A DNA stretch of 64,000 bases, taken from NCBI GenBank assembly GCA_017798125.1, contig CP059070.1:2666001-2730000 (forward strand), written 5' to 3'. The DNA comes from Cryomorphaceae bacterium. GTDB taxonomy: Bacteria > Bacteroidota > Bacteroidia > Flavobacteriales > ECT2AJA-044. The position numbers and the translations under genes are program-made. The notes below the pieces were generated by a model that was given only the letters and a program-made list of their open reading frames with translations, was not told the DNA's origin and made no database searches. Of the stretch, positions 25,968 to 36,242 are shown piece after piece (within the stretch, counting starts at the first letter, position 1; the number at the start of each line of letters is the position of its first letter).

Positions 25968-27946
25968 AACTAAGCGTCATCATTGTCAACTACAATGTGC
26001 GCTTCTTTTTGGAGCAGTGCCTCGGCTCGGTCTATGTAGCTATTGACGCGGCGAAGTCCCACAACGCACAATACGACATAGACGTATTCGTGGTGGACAA
26101 CAACTCCAAGGATGATTCTCTAAACATGGTTCGTGATCGATTCCCCCAGGTACGTGTCATCGCTAATTCAGACAACCCGGGCTTTTCCAAAGCGAACAAC
26201 CAGGCCATTCGAGAGAGCTCAGCAGAATACGTTCTTTTGCTCAATCCGGATACCGTAGTTCAAGAGGACACCTTCTACGCGGTACTGGATTACATGGAGG
26301 AGCACGAAGACGTCGGAGGCCTCGGAATTAAAATGCTCGATGGACAAGGCAACTTCCTGCGTGAGAGCAAGCGCGGTCTCCCGGCACCGATGACCGCCTT
26401 CTACAAGATATTTGGATTGTCCAGCCTCTTCCCTAAGAGCCCTACCTTCTCTCGATACCACATGGGGCATCTTTCCGAGAACGAAAATCACGAAGTTGAG
26501 ATTCTGGCCGGAGCCTTTATGCTCATGCGCAAGAATGTCCTTGACCGAATAGGACTCTTGGACGAGGACTACTTCATGTACGGCGAGGACATTGATCTGA
26601 GCTATCGTATCATTCTCGATGGCAAAAAGAATGCCTACTTCGCCGATTCGAAAATCATCCATTACAAAGGCGAGAGCACCAAGAAGGGCTCCTTAAACTA
26701 TGTCTTCGTTTTTTATCAGGCGATGATCATCTTCGCCAAAAAGCACTTTAGCTCTCGCAACGCCGCACTATACTCTTTATTGATCAACACTGCCATCTAC
26801 TTCCGTGCTGGACTCGCTGTTGTTCGCCGATTCTTCGACCGCATTGCCTTGCCTCTTTTTGACGCTCTTTTACTTTACGGCGGGATGCAGTACCAAAAGG
26901 AATACTGGGAAGTGAACCACCGTTTCGTGGATGGTGGGGGTTATCCACCAGAATACGACTATATCTACATGCCCGTATATATTACCTTTTGGCTTGTGAG
27001 TATGTTCCTGGCCGGCGGCTATGACAAACCGGTACGCATCGCCAAAATCATTCGCGGCCTAGTCGGTGGCTCTTTGGCTATTCTGGTCATTTATTCCCTC
27101 CTACCCGAAAGTCTTCGGACCTCTAGAGCACTCATTCTACTGGGTAGTATTTGGGCTATTTTGGGCATCCCGCTCAGTCGCTGGCTTTTCCATGCACTGA
27201 AAATGAAAGGGTTTGCCTTCGAAAATGATCAAAAACGCATGGTGACCATTGGAAACCCGGCGGAGGTCCAGCGCGTGAGAGGTCTCTTTTCCCACGCAGA
27301 CGGGCATCAACGATGGATGGGCTACGTGGCCGTAGACTCCTTGTCCACGGAATTACGCGACGACCATTACCTCGGCGGCCTCCATCAACTCGAAGAAATT
27401 GTCCAGGTCTTTGATATTGAAGAGCTAGTCTTCTGCGGATCAGACTTGAGCCACAGTCAGATTATCGACTACATGGAACGGCTTAGACGCCCTGGAGTAG
27501 AGTTTCGAATAGTTCCTTCGGGAACCGACTTTATGATCGGAAGCCAGCAAATCATTACGCCAGATGACTTGAGTTCGGTCGATCTCAGCTCGCTTCTTCG
27601 CAATCCCGTTCGACGCAACAAGCGTCTTCTGGACCTCTTCATTGGACTTGTAGCACTTCTACTTAGTCCTGTACTCGTCTTTATTGCCGGTCCAGGGCTA
27701 TTCAAAAACATTTTTGGTGTCCTCCGCGGTTCATACTCTTGGGTGGGTGTAGCTCCTGTTCAAGGAATTAGCGCGACTCCCCTTGGGATACTCGACGTAC
27801 GAGATCGAAAACCGACAACCGAGGAAAAGTCTATTGAGGTTGTGCAAAAACTCAATGCCCTTTACGCACGAGATTACCGTATTTGGCTGGATATAAGCAT
27901 GATATTCCGCAATCTGAAAAAGCTGGGAAGAAAGCCCGGAGGGTGA
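25964..27946 (+). CDS. GT2 glycosyltransferase fused to sugar-phosphotransferase-like remnant
   Basis: 660 residues. Residues 1-~235 are a GT-A family 2 domain: [34 protein letters not shown] and GEDIDLSYR (nucleotide and metal sites). After a hydrophobic patch (about 270-300), residues about 320-415 contain membrane helices, followed by a Rossmann-like domain ([16 protein letters not shown]..., about 425-530) as in polyprenyl glycosylphosphotransferases. The end, [22 protein letters not shown] and [17 protein letters not shown], matches the first and last parts of the bacterial sugar transferase domain, with the catalytic middle mostly absent. Likely transfers a sugar in surface polysaccharide or lipid synthesis. 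Confidence 0.8.
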   Translation: MKLSVIIVNYNVRFFLEQCLGSVYVAIDAAKSHNAQYDIDVFVVDNNSKDDSLNMVRDRFPQVRVIANSDNPGFSKANNQAIRESSAEYVLLLNPDTVVQEDTFYAVLDYMEEHEDVGGLGIKMLDGQGNFLRESKRGLPAPMTAFYKIFGLSSLFPKSPTFSRYHMGHLSENENHEVEILAGAFMLMRKNVLDRIGLLDEDYFMYGEDIDLSYRIILDGKKNAYFADSKIIHYKGESTKKGSLNYVFVFYQAMIIFAKKHFSSRNAALYSLLINTAIYFRAGLAVVRRFFDRIALPLFDALLLYGGMQYQKEYWEVNHRFVDGGGYPPEYDYIYMPVYITFWLVSMFLAGGYDKPVRIAKIIRGLVGGSLAILVIYSLLPESLRTSRALILLGSIWAILGIPLSRWLFHALKMKGFAFENDQKRMVTIGNPAEVQRVRGLFSHADGHQRWMGYVAVDSLSTELRDDHYLGGLHQLEEIVQVFDIEELVFCGSDLSHSQIIDYMERLRRPGVEFRIVPSGTDFMIGSQQIITPDDLSSVDLSSLLRNPVRRNKRLLDLFIGLVALLLSPVLVFIAGPGLFKNIFGVLRGSYSWVGVAPVQGISATPLGILDVRDRKPTTEEKSIEVVQKLNALYARDYRIWLDISMIFRNLKKLGRKPGG

Positions 27947-27980
27947 ACCATTTCGGTTTTAGGTCCTTAAAAAGAAAGCG

Positions 27981-27988
27981 TAATTTTG
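27981..27988 (+). promoter_or_regulatory. -7 box of the E2 gene promoter
   Basis: TAATTTTG matches TAnnTTTG; start expected near 27994, with a leader of about 24 nt. Confidence 0.6.
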
Positions 27989-28017
27989 CGGCCTGCACAA
28001 AAAGAAGAAACACATCC

Positions 28018-29352
28018 ATGGCTCAAGAAGAATTGATCATGCCCAAGATGGGCGAGAGTGTTGCCGAGGCAACGATCATCAAATGGTTAAAAGAAGAAGG
28101 AGAAACGGTTGAGCTGGAAGAGCCCGTTCTCGAGATTGCTACAGATAAGGTTGACTCCGAAGTCCCTTCTCCGGTAGAAGGTGTACTCGTTAAGAGACTC
28201 TTTAACGAAGACGATGTCGTTCAAGTAGGTCAAGCGATCGCCGTCATCGAGACCGAAGGCAGCGGCGCCTCTGCAGCTCCGGAAGCCGCAGCCGAATCCA
28301 CTCCAGAACCAGCACCTGTTGCGGCCGTTGAAGAGCGCGTGGCCGAAGCCGTAGCTGCGACTGCTCCGGCATCAGACATTCCAGCGAACTCAGATAGCGA
28401 GCGATTCTATTCTCCGCTGGTGCGCAGCATTGCACAGAAGGAAGGGATTGGATTTGAAGAACTGGAGGGTATTGCAGGAACCGGACAAGGTGGTCGGGTG
28501 ACCAAAAAGGATATGCTGAACTACGTGGCCAACAGAGGATCAGCTCCTGTGACTCCAGCGGCTGCTCCCGTAGAGCCCTCAACCCGAGCAACCCCAGCAG
28601 CCAAACCAGCTCCGGCAAAGAGTGGCAATATTGCCCTTAACCCCGGAGATGAAATTGAAGAAATGGACCGCATGCGCAAACTCATTGCGCACCACATGGT
28701 CGAGAGCGTGCAGACTTCTCCACATGTGACGAGCTACGTTGAAGCCGATGTCACCAACATCGTCAACTGGAGAAATAAGATCAAGAATGACTTCTTGGCT
28801 CGCGAAGGGGAAAAAATGACCTTTACCCCACTCTTTATTGAAGCCATTGTCAAGGCGATTAAAGACTTCCCTCAGATCAATATCTCTGTAGATGGAGAGA
28901 ACATCATCAAGCGTAAAGACATCAACGTTGGAATGGCTGCTGCCCTTCCAAGCGGAAACTTGATTGTTCCGGTCATCAAAAACGCGGATCAATTGAATTT
29001 GGTAGGTCTTACGGCGAAAGTCAACGACTTAGCGTCACGAGCACGCGCCAATAAGCTCAGCGCTGATGAGATTCAAGGAGGAACTTACACCATTACCAAT
29101 GTTGGAACCTTTGGAAATGTGATGGGTACTCCGATCATCAACCAACCCCAAGTTGCCATCATGGCGGTAGGAGCCATCCGCAAAAAGCCAGCGGTTATCG
29201 AGACCGAATACGGTGATATGATTGGTATTCGCCACATGATGTTCTTGTCTCACTCCTATGACCACCGTGTTGTAGACGGTGCTTTAGGTGGCCAATTCGT
29301 GCGTCGAGTGGCGGACTACTTGGAGCAGTTTGATGTGAACCGCGAAATTTAA
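28018..29352 (+). CDS. Dihydrolipoamide acyltransferase (E2) of a 2-oxo acid dehydrogenase
   Basis: 444 residues from ATG 28018, directly downstream of a good promoter; the frame is open 45 codons upstream. Lipoyl domain 1-~78 with lipoyl Lys44 in EIATDKVDS; an Ala/Pro/Glu-rich flexible linker; E3-binding domain about 124-165 (SPLVRSIAQKEGIGFEELEGIAGTG); second linker; catalytic domain from about 210 with the active-site HRVVDG near the C-terminus. Transfers acyl groups to CoA. The exact complex (branched-chain, pyruvate or 2-oxoglutarate) cannot be fixed from sequence alone; E1 and E3 genes are not adjacent. Confidence 0.9.
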   Translation: MAQEELIMPKMGESVAEATIIKWLKEEGETVELEEPVLEIATDKVDSEVPSPVEGVLVKRLFNEDDVVQVGQAIAVIETEGSGASAAPEAAAESTPEPAPVAAVEERVAEAVAATAPASDIPANSDSERFYSPLVRSIAQKEGIGFEELEGIAGTGQGGRVTKKDMLNYVANRGSAPVTPAAAPVEPSTRATPAAKPAPAKSGNIALNPGDEIEEMDRMRKLIAHHMVESVQTSPHVTSYVEADVTNIVNWRNKIKNDFLAREGEKMTFTPLFIEAIVKAIKDFPQINISVDGENIIKRKDINVGMAAALPSGNLIVPVIKNADQLNLVGLTAKVNDLASRARANKLSADEIQGGTYTITNVGTFGNVMGTPIINQPQVAIMAVGAIRKKPAVIETEYGDMIGIRHMMFLSHSYDHRVVDGALGGQFVRRVADYLEQFDVNREI

Positions 29353-29371
29353 CATCGGCCCGCAGGGCCAC
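29352..29371 (+). repeat. Hairpin element copy J (after E2 stop)
   Basis: ACATC head beginning on the last base of the TAA stop, arm GGCCC, loop GCA, perfect arm GGGCC, then ACATT. It fills more than half of the gap before the exonuclease gene. Confidence 0.65.
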
Positions 29372-29386
29372 ATTCTTAGAACGCCT

Positions 29387-30160
29387 ATGAAACTGAACCT
29401 CCACCGCCCCATGTGTTTCTTCGATCTCGAAACGACCGGGACGCAAATTGCCCGTGACCGTATTGTCGAGATGGCCATCTTGAAGGTATTTCCGGACGGC
29501 AGCGAAGAAAGCTATACGTGGAGGGTAAATCCAGAAATGCCGATTCCTGCGGAGACCACCGCCATTCATGGTATCAGTAATGAAGATGTTCAGAATTCTC
29601 CGACGTTTAAAGAACTGGCACCCAGGGTCATGGACATTATTAAGGACAGTGACTTGGCTGGGTATAACTCCATGAAATTCGACATCCCGTTGTTGGCTGA
29701 GGAGTTTCTTCGTGTGGGACAAGATATCGACATGAGTAAGTTTCGCAGCGTGGACGTCCAGAACATCTTTCACAAAATGGAGCAGCGCACGCTGGTTGCC
29801 GCTTATAAGTTCTATTGTCAGAAAGACTTGTCGAACGCGCACAGTGCAGACGCGGATACTCGAGCTACTTATGAAGTCCTCTTGGGACAATTGGAGCGTT
29901 ATGATGAATTGGAGAACGACGTAAAGTTCCTCAGTGATTTCAGCCAGCGCAAGAACGCACCAGCGGATTTGGCAGGTTTTATTGTTTACGACAAGAATGG
30001 GCGTGAAGTCTTTGGATTCGGAAAGTATCGAGGACGCGCTGTAGAGGAAGTGCTCGACGAGAATCCGGGATATTTCGCCTGGTTGCAGGATGCAGATTTC
30101 CCGCTGTATACCAAGCAGACCATCACGCGCATTAAACTGCGCAAATTCGGTCAGTCGTGA
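29387..30160 (+). CDS. DnaQ-like 3'-5' exonuclease
   Basis: 257 residues. DEDDh exonuclease: FFDLETTG (Asp13, Glu15), the middle aspartate in GYNSMKFDIPLL, and HSADADTRATYEVL (His and last Asp). The C-terminal region FGKYRGRAVEEVLDENPGYFAWLQ is a small extra domain often fused to such nucleases in Bacteroidota (DUF3820-like). Likely DNA or RNA trimming/repair; not necessarily the polymerase III epsilon subunit. Its stop overlaps the next start (GTGA). Confidence 0.88.
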   Translation: MKLNLHRPMCFFDLETTGTQIARDRIVEMAILKVFPDGSEESYTWRVNPEMPIPAETTAIHGISNEDVQNSPTFKELAPRVMDIIKDSDLAGYNSMKFDIPLLAEEFLRVGQDIDMSKFRSVDVQNIFHKMEQRTLVAAYKFYCQKDLSNAHSADADTRATYEVLLGQLERYDELENDVKFLSDFSQRKNAPADLAGFIVYDKNGREVFGFGKYRGRAVEEVLDENPGYFAWLQDADFPLYTKQTITRIKLRKFGQS

Positions 30161-30762
30161 AAATCCTGTGCATCGGACGGAATTACGCCAAGCACGCGGC
30201 AGAATTGGGCAACGAGGTACCTACTGAACCCGTCTTTTTCGGAAAACCAGATAGTTCGCTTCTCCGCCCGAATCAACCCCTCTTCTACCCCGAATTCACG
30301 TCAGATCTTCACTACGAATGTGAATTGGTCGTTCGCATCAAGAAAGTGGGAAAGCACATTCAAGAGAAGTTTGCGTACAAGTACTACGACGAAATTGCCC
30401 TGGGCATCGACTTTACGGCACGAGACATTCAATCCGCATGTAAAAAGCAAGGGCTGCCATGGGAAAAAGCCAAGGCCTTTGACGGAAGTGCGGCTCTTGG
30501 AAGCTTTGTTCATAAGGACACCTTGGAGGAGCCGTATGGCTTTCGCTTGGAGAAAAACGGTGAGGAAGTTCAAGTGGGAAGTTCCTCAGACATGATTTTC
30601 TCTATTGACCGGCTCATTTCCTACCTCTCCAAATTCTACACCTTTAAAATTGGAGATCTTATTTTCACGGGCACTCCGGAGGGCGTTGGTCCCGTGCAAA
30701 TTGGCGACGAATTGGTTGCTTTCTTGGCCGGCGATGAGAACCTCAGGTTGCGGATTAAGTGA
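30157..30762 (+). CDS. FAH-family hydrolase/isomerase
   Basis: 201 residues, GTG start at 30157 overlapping the exonuclease stop. MKILCIGRNYAKHAAELGN, the metal-binding YECELVVRI and GIDFTARDIQ, plus FTGTPEGVGPVQIGD near the end, define the short fumarylacetoacetate hydrolase family (acylpyruvase, oxaloacetate decarboxylase or hydroxyhepta-diene-dioate isomerase). Binds Mg2+ or Mn2+ through three acidic residues. Distinct from the full-length fumarylacetoacetase at 47518. Precise substrate unknown. Confidence 0.85.
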   Translation: MKILCIGRNYAKHAAELGNEVPTEPVFFGKPDSSLLRPNQPLFYPEFTSDLHYECELVVRIKKVGKHIQEKFAYKYYDEIALGIDFTARDIQSACKKQGLPWEKAKAFDGSAALGSFVHKDTLEEPYGFRLEKNGEEVQVGSSSDMIFSIDRLISYLSKFYTFKIGDLIFTGTPEGVGPVQIGDELVAFLAGDENLRLRIK

Positions 30763-30811
30763 CCCAACGCTGGCGCGATATTTCCCGTTTTTAATTGGAC
30801 GCTGAAATCGT

Positions 30812-30819
30812 TATTTTTG
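30812..30819 (+). promoter_or_regulatory. -7 box of first giant T9SS gene
   Basis: TATTTTTG matches TAnnTTTG, 30 bp before the ATG at 30850. Confidence 0.55.
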
Positions 30820-30849
30820 GCATCCTATCCTGAAAAGAAGACTACATCT

Positions 30850-33800
30850 ATGAAAAAGATTCTACTCTTGGCCGTCGCGGTCGGTGCATTCCTTTGTTCC
30901 AACGCACAGACCCAGGCATTCACTGAGAAGTTCGAATTACCTGGAGGCGCCGACAGTGTGTCCTCTGTCGGTACACCTGCTTGGACGATCAACACCACCT
31001 ATGCGTCCGAAGGGGTACAGAGCATGCTCGGCACCATTGGAACGGCCTCCACAACGTACTTGGAGTCGAACACGTTCAGCACCATTGGCAATACTTTTAT
31101 TCGCCTCGAATTTGACCACATTTGTAAGATTGAGTTCTTCGATAGCGGTACCATTGAGGTTTCGAGTGATGGTGGGGCTACTTGGACCCAGCTCACTTGT
31201 ACAGAATACCTAGGGACTGGAACCTTCTGTGGATCGGGAAATAAATTTGCGAGTAACACCTATCTCGTTTGGGATCCTGCCAACCCATCGGCGCAACCCA
31301 ACAACACTTGGTGGCAGACCGAGACCTTTGACATGTCAACCTTCTTGTCCAATACGGCAACGGCAAAGGTTCGCTTCAAGCTTACAGATGGGAATAACAA
31401 CGGCTCAGGAGGTAACTACGGATGGCTTGTAGACAATATTCGCGTGGTTGTAGCACCATGTGAGCTCATTCCACCAGTCGTCACTTTGAACTCACCGGTT
31501 TTTCAGGATACAGCATACATCACCGGGCCATTCAGTATTGGAGCAACCATTACTGATGCTTCAGGAATTGATTCCGCAGTTGTGGTATATAACGTAAACA
31601 ACGGACCCAACGATACTATTCCGATGACTGCCGGAGCAGGTGGCATCTACAACGGGGTCATTCCAGCTCAATTGCTTTTGGATCAAGTGTGCTATCAAGT
31701 TGTGGCTTGGGATTCTTCAGCTTGTGGTAACATCACCAAGACACCGAATCCAGGTTTCAACTGTTTTTACATCAGCGATGCCCCACCCCCCAACTGTGTA
31801 GGCGCTCCAATTTCAACATTCCCATGGACCGATGATTTCGAGGCATTTGTTCCTGGAACGGCCAACTTCGGGGCAGGCGTATGGGGATCCATCTGCTGTA
31901 ACTGGGAGCGATTCCCCTTAGCGAGCGCATCTTCGGGATATGGGTGGTGTGTTCGTGCTCAAAGCACACCGAGCTTTAGTACAGGTCCTGATTTCGACAA
32001 CACCTCTGGAAATGGAAACTTCATGTACACGGAGGTTCCTTTCGGCTCAGGTGGGGATACGGCGACCTTGACAAGCCCATGCTTGGATTTGGACGGTATG
32101 GTAGCTCCTCAAATGGAATTCTACTACCATATGACTGGTTCAGGATGTGGTACTTTGGAAGTACTGGTGAATAACGGGGTAACCTGGACGAATGTGTTTA
32201 CCATTCAAGGTCAGCAGCAACCTACCACCACCAGTCCTTGGACTAAAGTGAATATCCCTCTTTTCCTCTTCGCAGGAAATATCGTACAAATCAAATTCCG
32301 CACAACAGCGACAACGAATACTGCTGGAGACATTGCTATTGACGACGTTTCCGTCTTTGAACCACAGCCGATTGACGGTGCAATTATCGGCATTACTGCT
32401 CCACCTGTAGAATCTTGTGGGTTCAGCACGAATGAAGACGTCATTGTACAAGTCTTCAACGCGGGAACAACAGCCCAGGACACACTGCCTGTGGCCTATA
32501 CCATTAATGGGTCTGGTGTAATCATTCGCGATACCATTTATCAAAACCTATTGCCGGGTGACACCTTGCTTCACACCTTTAGCCAAGGTGCTGACTTGAG
32601 TCAAGGAGGGGTTACCTACAACATCCTTTCTTGGACTGAATTCATCGGAGAACAAGGAGTTGGTAACGACACCCTCTACGGATACAATGTGTTGAACTCA
32701 TTGACTCCTCCACCTTACATTCAGGACTTTGAAAACTTCAGTTCTGGATCACAAAATGCCATTGAAGGTTGGGTTCAGAGTACTACGGACGACGACGACT
32801 GGACCTTCCTTTCAGGATCCACCACCTCTGGCGGAACAGGACCTCAGTTCGATCATACCACAGGAACGGCTGCAGGGATTTACGCCTACATGGAGGTATC
32901 TCAAGTAGCCAATGGTGAAACGGTAGAACTCATTTCACCTTGTTTGGACTTCTCACTTTCCCCAACGCCGAAAGTGGAGTTCTGGTATCATATGCTCGGA
33001 CCTCAAATTGGAACCTTGAATTTGGATGTACAAGACACCTCAGGTACTTGGGTGAATGAATGGAGCCTCAGTGGTGATCAAGGAGATCAATGGACCAGTG
33101 CTTTGGTGGACCTTACCCCTTATGCCTTCCAAAACGTAAAAATTCGATTCCGTGCTCAATCCTTAGGATGTTGTGCAGGAGATATCGCTATTGACGATAT
33201 TTTCATCTTCCAACCGCAACCGAATGATGTAGGTGTTGCAGATATTCTTTCGCCTCTGGACTTCGGATGTGACCTTGGGCCTGCGGTACCTGTTACCGTG
33301 CAAGTGACCAATTACGGTACCAGTACTCAGGACACCATTCCAGTCAGTTATGTCCTGGATAATGGAACAGTCGTAACGGATACATTATTTACCACGCTTA
33401 ATCCAGGGGATACTGTGGCCTTTACTTTTGCCACGACCATTGACTTGAGTACACCAGGAACGACATACAACTTGGATACTTGGACCGATCTTCCTACGGA
33501 ACAAACCTTCTTGAATGACAGTATAAACGGATATACAGTAGTGAATACCTTGCTGGTTCCTCCTTTCATTCAAGACTTTGAATCCTTCAGCCCTGGCCAG
33601 GTTCCTTCGGACAACTGGGAACAGGACAATCTAGACGATGACGACTGGACGTTCCAAGCCGGTGGAACCACGAGTGCCAATACCGGGCCTACCGTCGACC
33701 ATACACTGGGAACTGCATTGGGTATGTACGCCTACATGGAAGTAAGCCTTGTCGGAAATGGTGAAGTGGTTAATCTGATTAGCCCTTGTATTGACTTTAC

Positions 33801-36135
33801 GAATCTGATTGCACCTAAACTGAGCTTCTGGTATCACATGTGGGGAACTACAATTGGAACCCTATCCGTTGATATCCTGGATACCAATGGTGTATACAAC
33901 CAGGTTTGGACCCTTTCAGGAGACCAAGGCAATGTGTGGCGCGAAGGATTTGTCGATTTGACCGCTTATGCTGGTACCATTACCAAAATCCGCTTCCGCG
34001 CACAATCTCTCGGTTGTTGTGCAGGAGACATCGCCATTGATGACATTAATGTTTACGAACCACAGCCAAACGATGTCTCGATGAGCGCCATAGTCTCTCC
34101 GAGCTCTACAGGATGTGATTTGAGTGCTACTGAAGCTGTCATCGTCGAAATTGTGAACCTCGGACTCAATCCACAAACTAGCATTCCTGTTCAGGTTACT
34201 GTTGCGGGACAGCCAACGGTTACTGGAACATGGACGGGTACACTGAACCCAGGCGATACCGTACTCTACACGCTGCCAGGAACAGTTGATATGAGTACAC
34301 CAGCCACGGCCTACAACGTAAGTGGATCTACCAATTTACCAGGTGATCAAGTTCCTTCGAACGATACCATCAGTGGTATTGTGGTTGAGAACAGCCTACA
34401 GCTTCTTCCGTACGTAGAGCCATTCACCACATTTACACAAGGTGGAGGTACTCCAGCACTTCCAGGAACACTGGATAACTTCTGGACACGTTCTTCGACC
34501 GGAGGTGACGGTGGGTACAATTGGCTCGTTCAATCAGGTCCTACTGGAAGCTTTGGCACAGGACCGAATGGAGACAACACTACGGGAACCGGGAACTATA
34601 TGTATGTAGAATCCTCTTTTGGAGGAACCGGTGAAGTGGCGACCTTGACCTCGCCCTGTCTTGATTTGAACTGGTACTCTGCCCGAGTAGATTTCTACAC
34701 CCACATGTTTGGGGCTCAAACCGGAATCATGTTCTTGGACATCCAGGACACCACAGGTGTTTGGACCAACCTCTGGACATTGGCCGGACAGCAGCAAACA
34801 AGCGAGCAGGATCCGTACCAGCTAAACTCGATTGACTTGAGTGCTTATGTAGGACAATTTGTGAAGTTGCGCTTCCGTGCCCAGAAAACTGGATTCACAT
34901 CTGGAGATATGGCCTTGGATGACATCAATGTATATCCTGTATATCCAAGTGCTGGAGTCAACGAAATCACTGTTTCTCCGAGCAACTTCTTCATCTTGCC
35001 GCAGGCAAGCCCCGTAAGTGCAGAGATTGAGAATACCGGATTATTGGATTTGGATCACTTTAAAGTGACTCTTGAGATTGACAACAACACCATTGTTACC
35101 GACAGCTTGTTCTTCCCTGTTCCTCTTGGTCCAGGACAGACAACAACACATACCTTCAGCCAGATCTGGCAAGCAGATCCAGGGGCGCACACCATTTGTG
35201 TGTTCACTGAGGAACCGAACCTGCAGATCGACGGATTCCCTAGTGATGACACCTTGTGTTACGTTGCTACAGTATTTGACTCTACATCAGTCTTCCCGTA
35301 TTGTAACAACTTCGATGGTGGTCAAGAACCTTTGGTAGCCTTGAACTACATCACCTACGAACCTCAAGGAAATGTTTGGGAAGCGGGTACGCCAAACCAA
35401 ACCGTGATCAACGGAGCGTTTAGTGCACCAAATGCTTGGATGACTGGACTGAATGCCGATTATGAGCCTCGTGATAGCTCAGCTCTATTCTCTCCCCTGT
35501 TCAACATTAATCCGGACAGCTGCTATAAAATTAGCTTCTATCACTCGTACAAAACGGAATCCTTCCAAGACGGTGGAGCTGTAGAATACTCTACGGATGG
35601 CGGAGCCACTTGGACTTCTATTGGAAGCGTTGGAGCCGATTGGTACAACACTCAATTCACCATCGGATTGTCGAACACCACCCCTGGAAATCCGGGATGG
35701 ACCGGAACTTCAAACGGATGGGAGTACGCTGAACGCACTGTCCAATTCGCTTCTGGAGGCCCAGTAATTTTCCGCTGGAGATTTGGAGCTGACTTCTCTA
35801 TTCAAGATGAGGGTTGGGCCATCGACGATATTTGTATCGAAAACATCGGCTCTTGTAATCCAACAAGCGTCGAAGAAGAAGCATTGCTTGCGGTCAGTAT
35901 TTATCCGAACCCTGCTTCCGATCAAATCCAAATCACCGTTCCCGATCTGACCGAACCCGTGACCGCACAAGTTGTGGACGCATACGGATCATTGGTTACG
36001 GAATTTGCCTTAGAGCCTAACGGCTCGATGAGTGATGTACAACTCGATGTTCGTCAGTGGGCAGCGGGAGTCTACTTCATCCAAATCAGCCAAGGACGCT
36101 ATCACCAGAGCGAAAAATTCGTGATTTCGCGATAA
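30850..36135 (+). CDS. Giant T9SS-secreted multidomain protein 1
   Basis: 1761 residues. Signal peptide to about residue 19 (CSNAQ). N-terminal beta-sandwich module (~20-205) with TWTQLTC and GNYGWLVDNIRV; an Ig-like 'ITDASGIDSAVVVY' domain (~207-310); then repeating pairs of a MAM-like jelly roll (starting ~322, 623, 905 and 1186; motifs LTSPCLD, FWYHM, GDIAIDDI) and a CARDB-like Ig domain (GCDL...EAVIVEIVNLG). A last MAM-like module begins ~1480 (FPYCNNFDGG). The T9SS type A domain starts ~1682 (SIYPNPASD). Expected to be a surface or released adhesin. Own promoter and terminator; paralogous to the next two genes. Confidence 0.85.
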   Translation: MKKILLLAVAVGAFLCSNAQTQAFTEKFELPGGADSVSSVGTPAWTINTTYASEGVQSMLGTIGTASTTYLESNTFSTIGNTFIRLEFDHICKIEFFDSGTIEVSSDGGATWTQLTCTEYLGTGTFCGSGNKFASNTYLVWDPANPSAQPNNTWWQTETFDMSTFLSNTATAKVRFKLTDGNNNGSGGNYGWLVDNIRVVVAPCELIPPVVTLNSPVFQDTAYITGPFSIGATITDASGIDSAVVVYNVNNGPNDTIPMTAGAGGIYNGVIPAQLLLDQVCYQVVAWDSSACGNITKTPNPGFNCFYISDAPPPNCVGAPISTFPWTDDFEAFVPGTANFGAGVWGSICCNWERFPLASASSGYGWCVRAQSTPSFSTGPDFDNTSGNGNFMYTEVPFGSGGDTATLTSPCLDLDGMVAPQMEFYYHMTGSGCGTLEVLVNNGVTWTNVFTIQGQQQPTTTSPWTKVNIPLFLFAGNIVQIKFRTTATTNTAGDIAIDDVSVFEPQPIDGAIIGITAPPVESCGFSTNEDVIVQVFNAGTTAQDTLPVAYTINGSGVIIRDTIYQNLLPGDTLLHTFSQGADLSQGGVTYNILSWTEFIGEQGVGNDTLYGYNVLNSLTPPPYIQDFENFSSGSQNAIEGWVQSTTDDDDWTFLSGSTTSGGTGPQFDHTTGTAAGIYAYMEVSQVANGETVELISPCLDFSLSPTPKVEFWYHMLGPQIGTLNLDVQDTSGTWVNEWSLSGDQGDQWTSALVDLTPYAFQNVKIRFRAQSLGCCAGDIAIDDIFIFQPQPNDVGVADILSPLDFGCDLGPAVPVTVQVTNYGTSTQDTIPVSYVLDNGTVVTDTLFTTLNPGDTVAFTFATTIDLSTPGTTYNLDTWTDLPTEQTFLNDSINGYTVVNTLLVPPFIQDFESFSPGQVPSDNWEQDNLDDDDWTFQAGGTTSANTGPTVDHTLGTALGMYAYMEVSLVGNGEVVNLISPCIDFTNLIAPKLSFWYHMWGTTIGTLSVDILDTNGVYNQVWTLSGDQGNVWREGFVDLTAYAGTITKIRFRAQSLGCCAGDIAIDDINVYEPQPNDVSMSAIVSPSSTGCDLSATEAVIVEIVNLGLNPQTSIPVQVTVAGQPTVTGTWTGTLNPGDTVLYTLPGTVDMSTPATAYNVSGSTNLPGDQVPSNDTISGIVVENSLQLLPYVEPFTTFTQGGGTPALPGTLDNFWTRSSTGGDGGYNWLVQSGPTGSFGTGPNGDNTTGTGNYMYVESSFGGTGEVATLTSPCLDLNWYSARVDFYTHMFGAQTGIMFLDIQDTTGVWTNLWTLAGQQQTSEQDPYQLNSIDLSAYVGQFVKLRFRAQKTGFTSGDMALDDINVYPVYPSAGVNEITVSPSNFFILPQASPVSAEIENTGLLDLDHFKVTLEIDNNTIVTDSLFFPVPLGPGQTTTHTFSQIWQADPGAHTICVFTEEPNLQIDGFPSDDTLCYVATVFDSTSVFPYCNNFDGGQEPLVALNYITYEPQGNVWEAGTPNQTVINGAFSAPNAWMTGLNADYEPRDSSALFSPLFNINPDSCYKISFYHSYKTESFQDGGAVEYSTDGGATWTSIGSVGADWYNTQFTIGLSNTTPGNPGWTGTSNGWEYAERTVQFASGGPVIFRWRFGADFSIQDEGWAIDDICIENIGSCNPTSVEEEALLAVSIYPNPASDQIQITVPDLTEPVTAQVVDAYGSLVTEFALEPNGSMSDVQLDVRQWAAGVYFIQISQGRYHQSEKFVISR

Positions 36136-36156
36136 CACCTGGTCTAGATAACACAC

Positions 36157-36188
36157 AAAGCCGGCCCTTCCGAGGTGCCGGCTTTTTT
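36157..36188 (+). terminator. Terminator of giant gene 1
   Basis: Stem AAAGCCGGC / GCCGGCTTT with an 11-nt loop followed by a T-run. Confidence 0.88.
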
Positions 36189-36189
36189 A

Positions 36190-36218
36190 TTGGTCACAAT
36201 TCTATTTCGCTATATTTG
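36190..36218 (+). promoter_or_regulatory. Promoter of giant gene 2
   Basis: TTG at 36190-36192, 18-bp spacer, -7 box TATATTTG at 36211-36218; the ATG follows 25 bp later. Confidence 0.65.
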
Positions 36219-36242
36219 GTAGTTACTCTTTAACCTAAACCT

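Noticed and set aside
32140-32544. Long minus-strand open frames inside the giant T9SS genes
   Set aside because: Shadow frames of a repetitive, biased coding strand; no family resemblance and no promoters.
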